Below, piece by piece: positions 35,101 to 41,781 of a stretch of DNA of 64,000 nucleotides. A program made the translations under genes and the position numbers. Source of the stretch: an uncultured Lachnospiraceae bacterium (GTDB lineage Bacteria > Bacillota > Clostridia > Lachnospirales > Lachnospiraceae); the NCBI GenBank assembly GCA_947625205.1, contig CANQNN010000001.1, positions 248,001 to 312,000 on the forward strand, in the 5' to 3' direction. The notes under the pieces were generated by a model. The model was given only the letters and a program-made list of their open reading frames with translations. It was not told where the DNA came from and did not search any database. Every line of letters begins with the position of its first letter. The first letter of the stretch is position 1.

Positions 35101-38100
35101 TTAAGAAGTGGGCGCCCGGAGTGGAGACGGCGGATATCACGGTGATGACCACTGCGGAATTTATCGGTAAGATCGAGAAGCTCAACGAGACTTATGATCT
35201 GATCTATATCGGAACGAATACGGATCATCTGAATATGCATTACTGGGTGGGCGATAAGAGCTACACCGGCAAACCCGATGCAACCCATATTCCGGCCGGC
35301 ACTGCGTTTAACGACTCCGATATGGACGGGTTGATCTACTATAATATCGGCGATCTGCACGCCAATGCCATGCAGCTTGCGGGTCAGCTCGATACGGAGT
35401 ATGCGTCGGACGGCAATGTATATTACTATAACCTGATGCGTTATGGCGGCAATGATATCACGGCGGAAAAAGAACAGGCGTTATTATCATTCCTGGACGG
35501 TTCCTACCCCGTGATCGTGGCGGATGATTTCTTCGAGCAGCCGGTGACAGTATACGATGAGAAGGGCTGCAAGGGAAGCCGCATCAGTCTGCCCGTGGGC
35601 GACTATTACCGCGACCCCGATCCCGCAGACCCCAGCAAAGACAATCTGACGGGCAGAGGAGCCGCCGGAGGCGCGATATCCTCCGTTGAGGTCAAAGAAG
35701 GCTACAGGCTGACAATTTATAACGGGTATTATTTTGATTATAATATGGATGTAACACATGACAAACCGCGTGACAGAGAGTCCATTGAAGCGGGAAGGAC
35801 TGATTTGGATCAGATCGTTTTTAAAGAATGGGCTCCGGCTACCTGGGATGACAGGGTCAATTCCCTCAAGGTCGAGCAGATCTCTGCGGAGGCGCCCGCC
35901 AGAACGATCGATGAAGATCATATCGACAACTGTACATACCTGTACGATTTTGTGAAACAGGCTATGGAGAAGAAATATCTGAACTTCTATGCGTGGAGCG
36001 ATATCACGGACGATTCGGATATCTTCAAATTCTATCTCAACAGACCGAAGGTAAGCGCAGATCTGATATCGGTCAACGGGTCGACCAGGGAAGGCAGCGA
36101 CGTCCATTACGTGGAGGCCGGCATAAGCGGCAGATATAATCTGGAATATCATTTTGCGATACACAATGAGGGCGCGGCGTCCCATGACAGCAGATATGTG
36201 TGCAAACTGTACATTGATGTTAATGCCGACGGCAAGTATTCATCACAGGAGGAAATGACGGATATTTCGCTGACGCAGGGCGGAGGCGCGGTCTCTGCCG
36301 ACAGCCTGTATGCGGACAGAGAGTATGTGCTGAGCAGGGAGATCCCGGCGGGCTACAAGGGGCTTCTTCCGTGGCGCATCGAGATCACGCAGGCGGACAA
36401 TCCGAATATCTATGCTTCCATGTCCGGTTATTCCAAGCTGGAAGGCGTGGAGAAGGAGAAGATCAACGTGCTCCAGATCAGCCGGGATAAGATGTTTGGC
36501 GATGAAGAGGTGCTGTTTGATCTGGGTGAGCAGATCGAGACTAAGGGAACGGCATACAATGTGCTTGTGTACGGCGGCAATTATAACGGCGTTGATTATG
36601 CGGGTATATCGAGGGATTACGATATCGACGTCACCTTTAAGACCATCTCGGAATATGAGAAGGAATATAACGAAAATCCTAATTATCTGGATGATTTTAA
36701 CATGCTGATCCTCGGATTCAGCGATATGTACGGCGATTTTAGCGGCGACAGCACAGATGGGCCTATGGGCGCTATCGTGAATTTTGTCAACAGCGGTAAG
36801 AGCGTGCTGTTCTCCCATGACAATACCTCGTTCTTTAACTACGCACAGGGGCTTCAGGGACATCCGTCGAGAAGCAATCTGGGATGGTCTACCGGCAATT
36901 CGGATACCTATTTTGCCTACTCCCTGAACCGTTATCTGCGTGATCTGGTGGGGATGGACCGCTACGGCGTGCTCTCATCCGATATCCTGCGCAGAGGACA
37001 GGAATTGTCCGCGGGAAGCGGTGACTTCGATCAGGTAGTTGCTTCCCGGTACGATACCGCTTACAAGCCTAAGAGCGGCAAGACCCGTACGGTTCCCCAG
37101 GTGCAGGGTTATACGTATCTGACGCTGAACGGCAAGATGGGCGATTCGAATAACAACAAAGCGAAGAAGACTTCCTACAGTGCGGATGAACTGGGAGTGG
37201 ATTTTACCAATAAATATTACAATATCCGTTTTGATTCGCTCTATTGGAAAGCGGGACACGATGAATATCACGGGACCGTTGACCAGGCGAATATTACCCA
37301 GGTCAATGACGGACAGATCACGGAGTATCCGTATAAGCTGGATGAGAGCTTTACGGTATCGGATACCCACGGACAGTATTACCAGCTGGACTACACGGCG
37401 GACGATGACCATGACGGCGAGAGCGATCTGGTAGTGTGGTACTGTCTGGATACGGCGGGCGGCGGACAGCAGACGATGTATTCGCAGTCGCCTAACGATG
37501 TGCGCAATAACTATTATATCTACAATAAAGGCAATATCACCTATACAGGTATGGGGCACAATCCCACCAATTATACGCTGGATGAGGCGAAGCTGTTCAT
37601 CAACACGATCATCGCGTCCTACCAGTCCGGCGTGAAGCCGCCTTATATCACGGCGCTCAAGAAGGGTGTGCCGGAGGCCGATGAGCTGAAGGTCATGTAC
37701 CGTATGTATGACAGCCGTGGAGATGCGCAGAGCCTGGAGGATCTGGCGGCGGATGCGGCCGGAACGACTACCGAGAAGATCTACTTCACGGTGCAGGATG
37801 TGAACTTTATCAAGGGAACGCGACAGATCAAGACCCGTATATACTGTCAGGATGACGGCGGCGGCAGTGAGATCACGGTCAAAGGCGAGAAGATCAGAGT
37901 GAACGACATAACGGGGCAGATATACAGCGCTGCGGGCGGTACGCCTGTCGATGCGGATAACCTTGCAAGCGGCGGCGTCTATTATATCGAGGTGCCGAGA
38001 AGTCTGCTTGCGCGGAGCGAAAGCGGGCTGGATATCTACCTGGAGGCGCAGACGACCCTTACGACCTATACGACCGTGGAAAATGTGTATGTGACCGATA

Positions 38101-38153
38101 AAGTGTATGCGAAGGTGCAGGTGCTGCAGGCATACATGTTTGATCTGGAGTAG
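32187..38153 (+). CDS. Giant secreted pilus-locus protein, candidate adhesin
   Basis: A 1988-residue protein with a Sec-type signal (basic n-region, Ala-rich core, predicted cleavage after about residue 45 at SRA-AD). Highly acidic stretches are followed by a Gly/Ser/Thr/Asn linker at about residues 365-500. The C-terminal two-thirds (about 650-1988) is a mixed alpha/beta region with repeated glutamine-amidotransferase-like or flavodoxin-like strands, for example FNMLILGFSDMYG and VLFSHDNTSFF. It may match a clostridial DUF5057-type family, which I could not check. It lies inside the pilus operon before pilB and has no cell-wall anchor motif. It is a functional analogue of PilY1 by position only. 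Confidence 0.75.
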   Translation: MKKNPGSGKKRNLRRIAAAAGAMLSAAAVVTASVLSRPMESRAADTLMGIEKLRSRVKDSGSEYVILEVVPDHRAAEIGFYFDGYEPVIGEWTEPVYSTSATGETELTTPEEWKSWKDLLIEEETDRGTFISGLKETLQNYYTQQGFTDGPVTASADTYGEIDIDDNPDAAAEGYEEIAKSSIEKEGWFAGYSSSSGASDRFHLVFASTVASENYDATLDPDLQYTVVASSEESISSYLVSGIALSLEGEIDGDGEDDGEDDGEDEGDTGSGPELDINQITNYALSNLSRNHDELYRTPVYTKDAAGVYHYAGTFSEIESRLPAMATRIISVYDLPSGGRPGSDPTISGSEGGGSDPSISGNDIDSAGDGDEDDEDDDGSGDSGTTGEGGGMGGSGGEGGGTGGSTGSGGEGSGSEGSGTGSGSEGNGTGGSSTGGNESGGTGGSGSTGNSEGGGNPGGTGNNEGSGNPGGTGSNEGGGDPGSTGSTSNSNGGAPVTASLQGQSAAFSDIYNNKWYLLVGGDTETLSGNSLGSGDPGDGDDGDDGDGSGEPPGSTMSGNSLSGPQNTEEDENDPDYQVNLLSSSSSGEEEYYFVQFEKVSDYEALKIGTSQQLYKVSDIVRSKFGEYVFSEYDPTTASSGETYQKYTLPGVSIWCKNTFKNAEWFKKYVLNMEEADYDSFPVKVLSYTPAQLNAMQAAGTLPAFDFLYLNSGIRSDDTAGATGGGTGGAAGGADEPALYGDEIDCKDDSGNVLGQVSNDISDDVLKYLYTVVLSDKKPVIVDGTLLYTESSEITEGGETSSSQAIVVNDEMKSTNAFKLAALLCQSDLEGSFASYGSDPAGASADALMNTVVVDGDKNYVNEHVYCRYGNEANGGESLVNSLFYAPTIYKEGSDMQEGFQAVLDVINMDNLYREADTSGNYADLPTDISQAIVIRHIMNYNDRRQVDAKKHIKVLEIEPAKADEPDLTIEQIKKWAPGVETADITVMTTAEFIGKIEKLNETYDLIYIGTNTDHLNMHYWVGDKSYTGKPDATHIPAGTAFNDSDMDGLIYYNIGDLHANAMQLAGQLDTEYASDGNVYYYNLMRYGGNDITAEKEQALLSFLDGSYPVIVADDFFEQPVTVYDEKGCKGSRISLPVGDYYRDPDPADPSKDNLTGRGAAGGAISSVEVKEGYRLTIYNGYYFDYNMDVTHDKPRDRESIEAGRTDLDQIVFKEWAPATWDDRVNSLKVEQISAEAPARTIDEDHIDNCTYLYDFVKQAMEKKYLNFYAWSDITDDSDIFKFYLNRPKVSADLISVNGSTREGSDVHYVEAGISGRYNLEYHFAIHNEGAASHDSRYVCKLYIDVNADGKYSSQEEMTDISLTQGGGAVSADSLYADREYVLSREIPAGYKGLLPWRIEITQADNPNIYASMSGYSKLEGVEKEKINVLQISRDKMFGDEEVLFDLGEQIETKGTAYNVLVYGGNYNGVDYAGISRDYDIDVTFKTISEYEKEYNENPNYLDDFNMLILGFSDMYGDFSGDSTDGPMGAIVNFVNSGKSVLFSHDNTSFFNYAQGLQGHPSRSNLGWSTGNSDTYFAYSLNRYLRDLVGMDRYGVLSSDILRRGQELSAGSGDFDQVVASRYDTAYKPKSGKTRTVPQVQGYTYLTLNGKMGDSNNNKAKKTSYSADELGVDFTNKYYNIRFDSLYWKAGHDEYHGTVDQANITQVNDGQITEYPYKLDESFTVSDTHGQYYQLDYTADDDHDGESDLVVWYCLDTAGGGQQTMYSQSPNDVRNNYYIYNKGNITYTGMGHNPTNYTLDEAKLFINTIIASYQSGVKPPYITALKKGVPEADELKVMYRMYDSRGDAQSLEDLAADAAGTTTEKIYFTVQDVNFIKGTRQIKTRIYCQDDGGGSEITVKGEKIRVNDITGQIYSAAGGTPVDADNLASGGVYYIEVPRSLLARSESGLDIYLEAQTTLTTYTTVENVYVTDKVYAKVQVLQAYMFDLE
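33290..33670 (+). repeat. Gly/Ser/Thr-coding low-complexity tract
   Basis: About 380 bp of GGCGGC/GGCAGC/ACAGGC units, with longer repeats such as an AATCCGGGCGGCACAGGC-type unit near 33550-33600. It encodes a flexible linker in the giant secreted protein. Because units are multiples of three, copy change keeps the frame. Confidence 0.85.
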
Positions 38154-38168
38154 GGTATTTTCAGGCAG

Positions 38169-38196
38169 GAGCTGCCTCAAAACGGGGCGGCTCTTT
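38169..38196 (+). terminator. Weak hairpin between the giant gene and pilB
   Basis: GAGCTGCC pairs with GGCGGCTC (one G-U pair) and is followed by only three T. It may be a partial terminator lowering pilB expression. Confidence 0.4.
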
Positions 38197-38227
38197 GCAT
38201 CATTAACAAAATAACAGGAGTTATAGT

Positions 38228-39922
38228 ATGGATTACAGCAGGAAAAAATTACGTCTCGGCGATGTGCTCGTGGACAGCGGCGTTATTTCACAGGAACAGC
38301 TGGAACAGGGACTGAAGCTGCAGAAGGGAACCGGACGCAAACTGGGCGAGACGCTGGTTGACGAGGGCATTGCAACGGAGGAGGCGATCGCCAGAGCGTT
38401 GAGCAGCCAGCTCGGTTATGACATGGTCGATCTGCAGAATGTCACGGTGCCGGAGGATATACTGGGCCTGGTTCCCGGCAATGTGCTGGAGCGTTACAAG
38501 GTGCTGCCTTTTGAATATGCGCTCGATAATATGAACGTGCTTCGCGTGGCAATGGCGGATCCGATGGATATGGCGGCGATGGACGATATCACCATCATCA
38601 CCAATCTTCAGGTGGAGCCGGTAGTTTCCACCACCAGAAGCATCATGCTGGCGTTGGATAAGTATTTCGGCAACGTGGAGGTCAACTCCGCGCTGGAGGA
38701 GTATACGAGGGAAAAAGAAAGCCAGATGGCGGAGCAGGAGGATATGTACAGTGAGGACGTCAACAATTCCCCTATTGTACAGCTGGTCAAGACCGTCATC
38801 GAGCAGGCGGTCAGACAGCGTGCCTCCGATATCCATATAGAGCCGATGGAGCGCCAGGTGCGCATCAGGTATCGTATCGATGGCGCACTGTACGAGAAGG
38901 TCACGTACAGTATTCGTCTTCTGCCGGCTATGGTTGCCCGTATCAAGATCATCGGCGGCATGGATATCGCAGAGAAGAGGAAACCCCAGGACGGCCGTAT
39001 CACCCAGGTGGTTGACAGACAGGAGTTTGATATTCGTGTATCGATCCTGCCGACAGTGTACGGCGAGAAGGTCGTAATGCGTCTTACCTCCAAGAATGCC
39101 CTTACCCGCGAGAAGAGCCAGCTTGGTTTTAAGCCGAAGGAATTAAAGAAGTTTGACCATATTCTGCAGAACCCGCACGGGATCATTCTCGTTACGGGAC
39201 CTACCGGAAGCGGTAAATCAACGACGTTATATACGGCGCTCAGCGAATTGAATAAAGAGGACGTCAATATCATCACTGTGGAGGACCCTGTGGAAGCCAA
39301 TATCGACGGGATCAACCAGGTGCAGACCAACAATAAGGCGGATCTGACCTTTGCCAGCGCCTTGCGTTCTATTCTGCGTCAGGACCCCGACATTATCATG
39401 ATCGGTGAGATTCGTGACCAGGAGACGGCTTCCATCGCGGTACAGGCGTCCATTACGGGACATCTGGTAGTATCTACGCTGCATACCAACTCGGCGGCTG
39501 GTACAATCACCCGTTTGATGGATATGGGGATCGAACCGTATCTGATCGCCGATTCTACCGTGGGCGTTATCGCCCAGCGTCTGGTGCGCCGCCTGTGTCC
39601 GGAATGTAAGCGGGCGAAGAAAGCCAGCGCAGAGGAGCTGGAGCTGCTGTGCCGGGAGCCGGATGAGGATGTGACGGTCTATGAGCCCTGCGGCTGCTCC
39701 AAGTGTGACGGGACCGGTTTTAAGGGCAGGATCGGCGTCTATGAGATCATGGAGATCACGCCCGCGCTCAAGACGATCATCAGCAAGAGCGGCGATGCGG
39801 ACGCTATCAAGGCAAAGGCATTGGAGGAAGGCATGAACACCCTCCGCATGAGCGCTACAGAGTATGTGCTGGACGGCATCACGTCCATCAATGAGATGAT
39901 GAAGGTTTCCTTTGATTTGTAA
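38228..39922 (+). CDS. pilB: Type IV pilus extension ATPase PilB with MshEN domain
   Basis: A 564-residue GspE/PilB ATPase. The N-terminal MshEN domain carries two 24-residue RLGxxLxxxG...LxxxLxxQ motifs separated by five residues (from residues about 9 and 38), the known c-di-GMP-binding arrangement. The ATPase core has Walker A GPTGSGKSTT, Asp boxes, Walker B DPDIIMIGEIRD and His box GHLVVSTLHT. Four cysteines (CPEC and CGCSKC) form the zinc site. PilB drives pilus assembly. It is the last gene of the locus and ends about 20 bp before the homology block of module B. Confidence 0.97.
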   Translation: MDYSRKKLRLGDVLVDSGVISQEQLEQGLKLQKGTGRKLGETLVDEGIATEEAIARALSSQLGYDMVDLQNVTVPEDILGLVPGNVLERYKVLPFEYALDNMNVLRVAMADPMDMAAMDDITIITNLQVEPVVSTTRSIMLALDKYFGNVEVNSALEEYTREKESQMAEQEDMYSEDVNNSPIVQLVKTVIEQAVRQRASDIHIEPMERQVRIRYRIDGALYEKVTYSIRLLPAMVARIKIIGGMDIAEKRKPQDGRITQVVDRQEFDIRVSILPTVYGEKVVMRLTSKNALTREKSQLGFKPKELKKFDHILQNPHGIILVTGPTGSGKSTTLYTALSELNKEDVNIITVEDPVEANIDGINQVQTNNKADLTFASALRSILRQDPDIIMIGEIRDQETASIAVQASITGHLVVSTLHTNSAAGTITRLMDMGIEPYLIADSTVGVIAQRLVRRLCPECKRAKKASAEELELLCREPDEDVTVYEPCGCSKCDGTGFKGRIGVYEIMEITPALKTIISKSGDADAIKAKALEEGMNTLRMSATEYVLDGITSINEMMKVSFDL

Positions 39923-39949
39923 CGTATACTGCTAATTTTTAAAAAACGT

Positions 39950-39977
39950 TTGACTTTTTACTGTTTTCTGTTATAAT
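39950..39977 (+). promoter_or_regulatory. Antisense promoter of element B
   Basis: TTGACT (39950-39955), a 16-bp spacer and TATAAT (39972-39977), mirroring the antisense promoter of element A. Confidence 0.7.
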
Positions 39978-39983
39978 AAAGAC

Positions 39984-40076
39984 ATAAAAGGTGCTATCCG
40001 TTAATAAACGGTTCGCCTTGGTTATTGGTTACACAAAAAAGCAACCATTAACTTTGCGAGTGGCGGTTGCTTTTTT
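39984..40076 (+). ncRNA. Predicted antisense antitoxin RNA, copy B
   Basis: About 90 nt from the promoter at 39950-39977 to the hairpin at 40035-40076, complementary to the 3' end of the peptide mRNA. Loop sequences differ from copy A, which may prevent cross-talk. Confidence 0.5.
40035..40076. terminator. Bidirectional terminator within element B
   Basis: AAAAAAGCAACC (40035-40046) pairs with GGTTGCTTTTTT (40065-40076), giving U-runs in both directions. It overlaps the stop codon of the peptide gene. Confidence 0.75.
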
Positions 40077-40209
40077 GTTGTTTATGTATCCTGTGGCTTT
40101 CACGGATACTGATGATGGTGACGATGATACTTATTATCGTCACCGCAGTATCCATGATGCCGATGAACGTTTCCGACAACAAATACTGACCTTTCTTCGT
40201 ATTTTCCAT
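40048..40209 (-). CDS. 53-residue single-span basic peptide, candidate type I toxin, copy B
   Basis: Nearly identical to the peptide at 19073-19234: same MENTKKGQ start, same Ile/Val-rich span, and a tail changed at a few residues (ESHRIHK; NRHSQS). AGGAGG lies 8 nt before the ATG. Its promoter is TTGACA (40328-40323), 16 bp, TATGCT (40306-40301). Function is inferred from shape and context only. Confidence 0.65.
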   Translation of the reverse strand: MENTKKGQYLLSETFIGIMDTAVTIISIIVTIISIRESHRIHKQQKSNRHSQS

Positions 40210-40300
40210 TTCATCAGCCTCCTTTTATGGAAGTTCTCAGAATGTACTCATTCCGGCGAAAGGCGAACCGCTTACCGTTTCGGATAGCACCCTTATCTTT

Positions 40301-40328
40301 AGCATATCACTTTAAATTCGTTTGTCAA
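40301..40328 (-). promoter_or_regulatory. Promoter of small-peptide mRNA, copy B
   Basis: Minus strand TTGACA (40328-40323), a 16-bp spacer and TATGCT (40306-40301), identical hexamers to copy A. Confidence 0.7.
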
Positions 40329-40373
40329 TAAACGTTATTTCGTTTATCTTGATTTAATTTTTTGTTTTTATAG

Positions 40374-40402
40374 TTTACAGATTTACCGTTTCCTGTTATA
40401 CT
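40374..40402 (+). promoter_or_regulatory. Promoter of Rpn copy B
   Basis: TTTACA (40374-40379), a 17-bp spacer and TATACT (40397-40402). A leader of about 155 nt with palindromic GCCGTTCGGC and CCGTCAATTCCGG segments follows and is conserved in copy A. Confidence 0.6.
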
Positions 40403-40564
40403 ATTTGTGTGAAAACATTTGAGACATGCCGTTCGGCAGTCCGTCAATTCCGGCGTTTCGCCAGATTTCACAGCTTTTATTGCAACCCGTCAACCCAAAG
40501 ATACGGTAGGCGTCTGTGTCAGTTTCTGTGTGCAGCGCCTTGCCAGGTCAACAGAAAGGATTTT

Positions 40565-41614
40565 ATGCAGAAACAAAAGACACAAAGAACACAGGACACC
40601 ACAGCTATTGATGGTTCAAAGCTGTGGGACGAGATCTTGAAAGCCATCGTTTCTACCATGCCGGAGCAGTTGTTTCCGCTCTTTAAAGAAGTGTATGGCA
40701 GAGAATATCCGCGCGGCACATCCATCGTGGTGCTGGGGACGGAGGTGAGCGGCGCCTGGGAAGGGAAAAGCGCTTCGCCGGACTCTGTACTTATGGACAT
40801 CGCCCTCCTGGTGGCGGACAGGGACTATTATCATCTGGAATGCCAGATGAAGAACGATCATGAAATGGTCATACGTATGTTTGCCTATGATGTACGTTAC
40901 GCTATCACGCATTCGAGAGCAGTCGATGAAGATACGGGAGAGATCACATTGTTTTTTCCGCGTTCGGTGGTCATCTATCCGGAGAAAAACAACGCGGTGC
41001 CGGATCATCTGCAGTGCCGGATCGTATTTCAGGACGGCAGCGAGCATGTATACAAGGTTCCCACTGTCAGAATACAGAACTATTCTTTGGAAGAGATTCG
41101 GGAAAAACACTTGTCGCTTTTTCTTCCGTACGTTGTACTGCGTCTGCGGCCGAAACTTGCCACCATAACGGAAAAGCGTTCACAATCAGCCGAAGAAAAA
41201 GTAAAAGAAGAGTTGACATCCATGACAAGGGAGATTATAGTAATGTTGGAGGATGAGAAAAATGCGGGATATATAGGTGAGTGGGAGTACCACAACTATA
41301 TGAACCTGTTTAAGCGGGCTGTGGGGCGCATGTTAGCGGGCTATCCGCGTTTGCGACGGGAGGTGGATAAGATGACAGAACCCTTGATCAAACTGCCGAG
41401 CCAGATATGGGAGGAGCTTCAGCAGCGGCACAAAGAGGAAATAGAAGAACTAAAGAAAGAATACCAGGAAGAGCGCCAGGCAGAGGCCGAAAGGTATCGG
41501 GAGGAACTGGAACGGCAGACTGAGGACCTTGAACGGCAGAATAAAGAAAACAAGGCTGAGATCGCCCGCCTGCAAGCGCTTGTCGATGAACTGACCGGCG
41601 GCGGTATACAATAG
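40565..41614 (+). CDS. Rpn-family PD-(D/E)XK nuclease, copy B
   Basis: A 349-residue paralogue of the gene at 17597-18709. The core LMDIALLV and YHLECQMKN are identical, as is FPRS-VVIYP-type context. It lacks the Gln/Lys-rich N-terminal extension of copy A. The coiled-coil end has a Glu/Lys-rich helix plus two LERQ heptads and the shared KAEIARLQALVDEL terminus. The start has AAAGGA 5-6 nt upstream; the frame is open to 40409 but that region is the conserved leader. It is followed by a strong terminator before topA. Confidence 0.85.
   Translation: MQKQKTQRTQDTTAIDGSKLWDEILKAIVSTMPEQLFPLFKEVYGREYPRGTSIVVLGTEVSGAWEGKSASPDSVLMDIALLVADRDYYHLECQMKNDHEMVIRMFAYDVRYAITHSRAVDEDTGEITLFFPRSVVIYPEKNNAVPDHLQCRIVFQDGSEHVYKVPTVRIQNYSLEEIREKHLSLFLPYVVLRLRPKLATITEKRSQSAEEKVKEELTSMTREIIVMLEDEKNAGYIGEWEYHNYMNLFKRAVGRMLAGYPRLRREVDKMTEPLIKLPSQIWEELQQRHKEEIEELKKEYQEERQAEAERYREELERQTEDLERQNKENKAEIARLQALVDELTGGGIQ
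41372..41614 (+). CDS. Predicted internal short product of Rpn copy B (RpnS-like)
   Basis: In-frame ATG with GGAGG (41359-41363) 8 nt upstream. It gives an 80-residue coiled-coil protein starting MTEPLIKLPSQI, equivalent to the one predicted in copy A. Conservation of start and Shine-Dalgarno in two diverged paralogues supports real translation; the antitoxin role is inferred from E. coli Rpn genes. Confidence 0.55.
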   Translation: MTEPLIKLPSQIWEELQQRHKEEIEELKKEYQEERQAEAERYREELERQTEDLERQNKENKAEIARLQALVDELTGGGIQ

Positions 41615-41658
41615 AGAACGCACTAGTATACAATGGAGAATGTACTATATTAAATGGT

Positions 41659-41697
41659 GCGGTGATATCCTTCTTTGGACCGGATATCGCCGCCTTT
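41659..41697 (+). terminator. Intrinsic terminator after Rpn copy B
   Basis: GCGGTGATATCC pairs with GGATATCGCCGC, followed by TTTT and a further T-rich stretch. Confidence 0.8.
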
Positions 41698-41711
41698 TAA
41701 TTTTTTGCCTC

Positions 41712-41740
41712 TTGCAAGCGCAAAAAAATTAGTGTATAGT
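41712..41740 (+). promoter_or_regulatory. Promoter of topA
   Basis: TTGCAA (41712-41717), a 17-bp spacer and TATAGT (41735-41740), about 40 bp before the topA start. Confidence 0.6.
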
Positions 41741-41781
41741 GGTTCACGTTGAAACACCGTTTATGGAACAGGGGAATGAAT

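Larger units (their letters stand above)
39990..40291. repeat. 302-bp element with terminal inverted repeats, copy B
   Basis: Same ends as copy A, in opposite orientation, 21 kb away. From the sense-side terminal repeat through most of the peptide gene the two copies are almost identical; they diverge mainly around the terminator loop. Confidence 0.8.
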
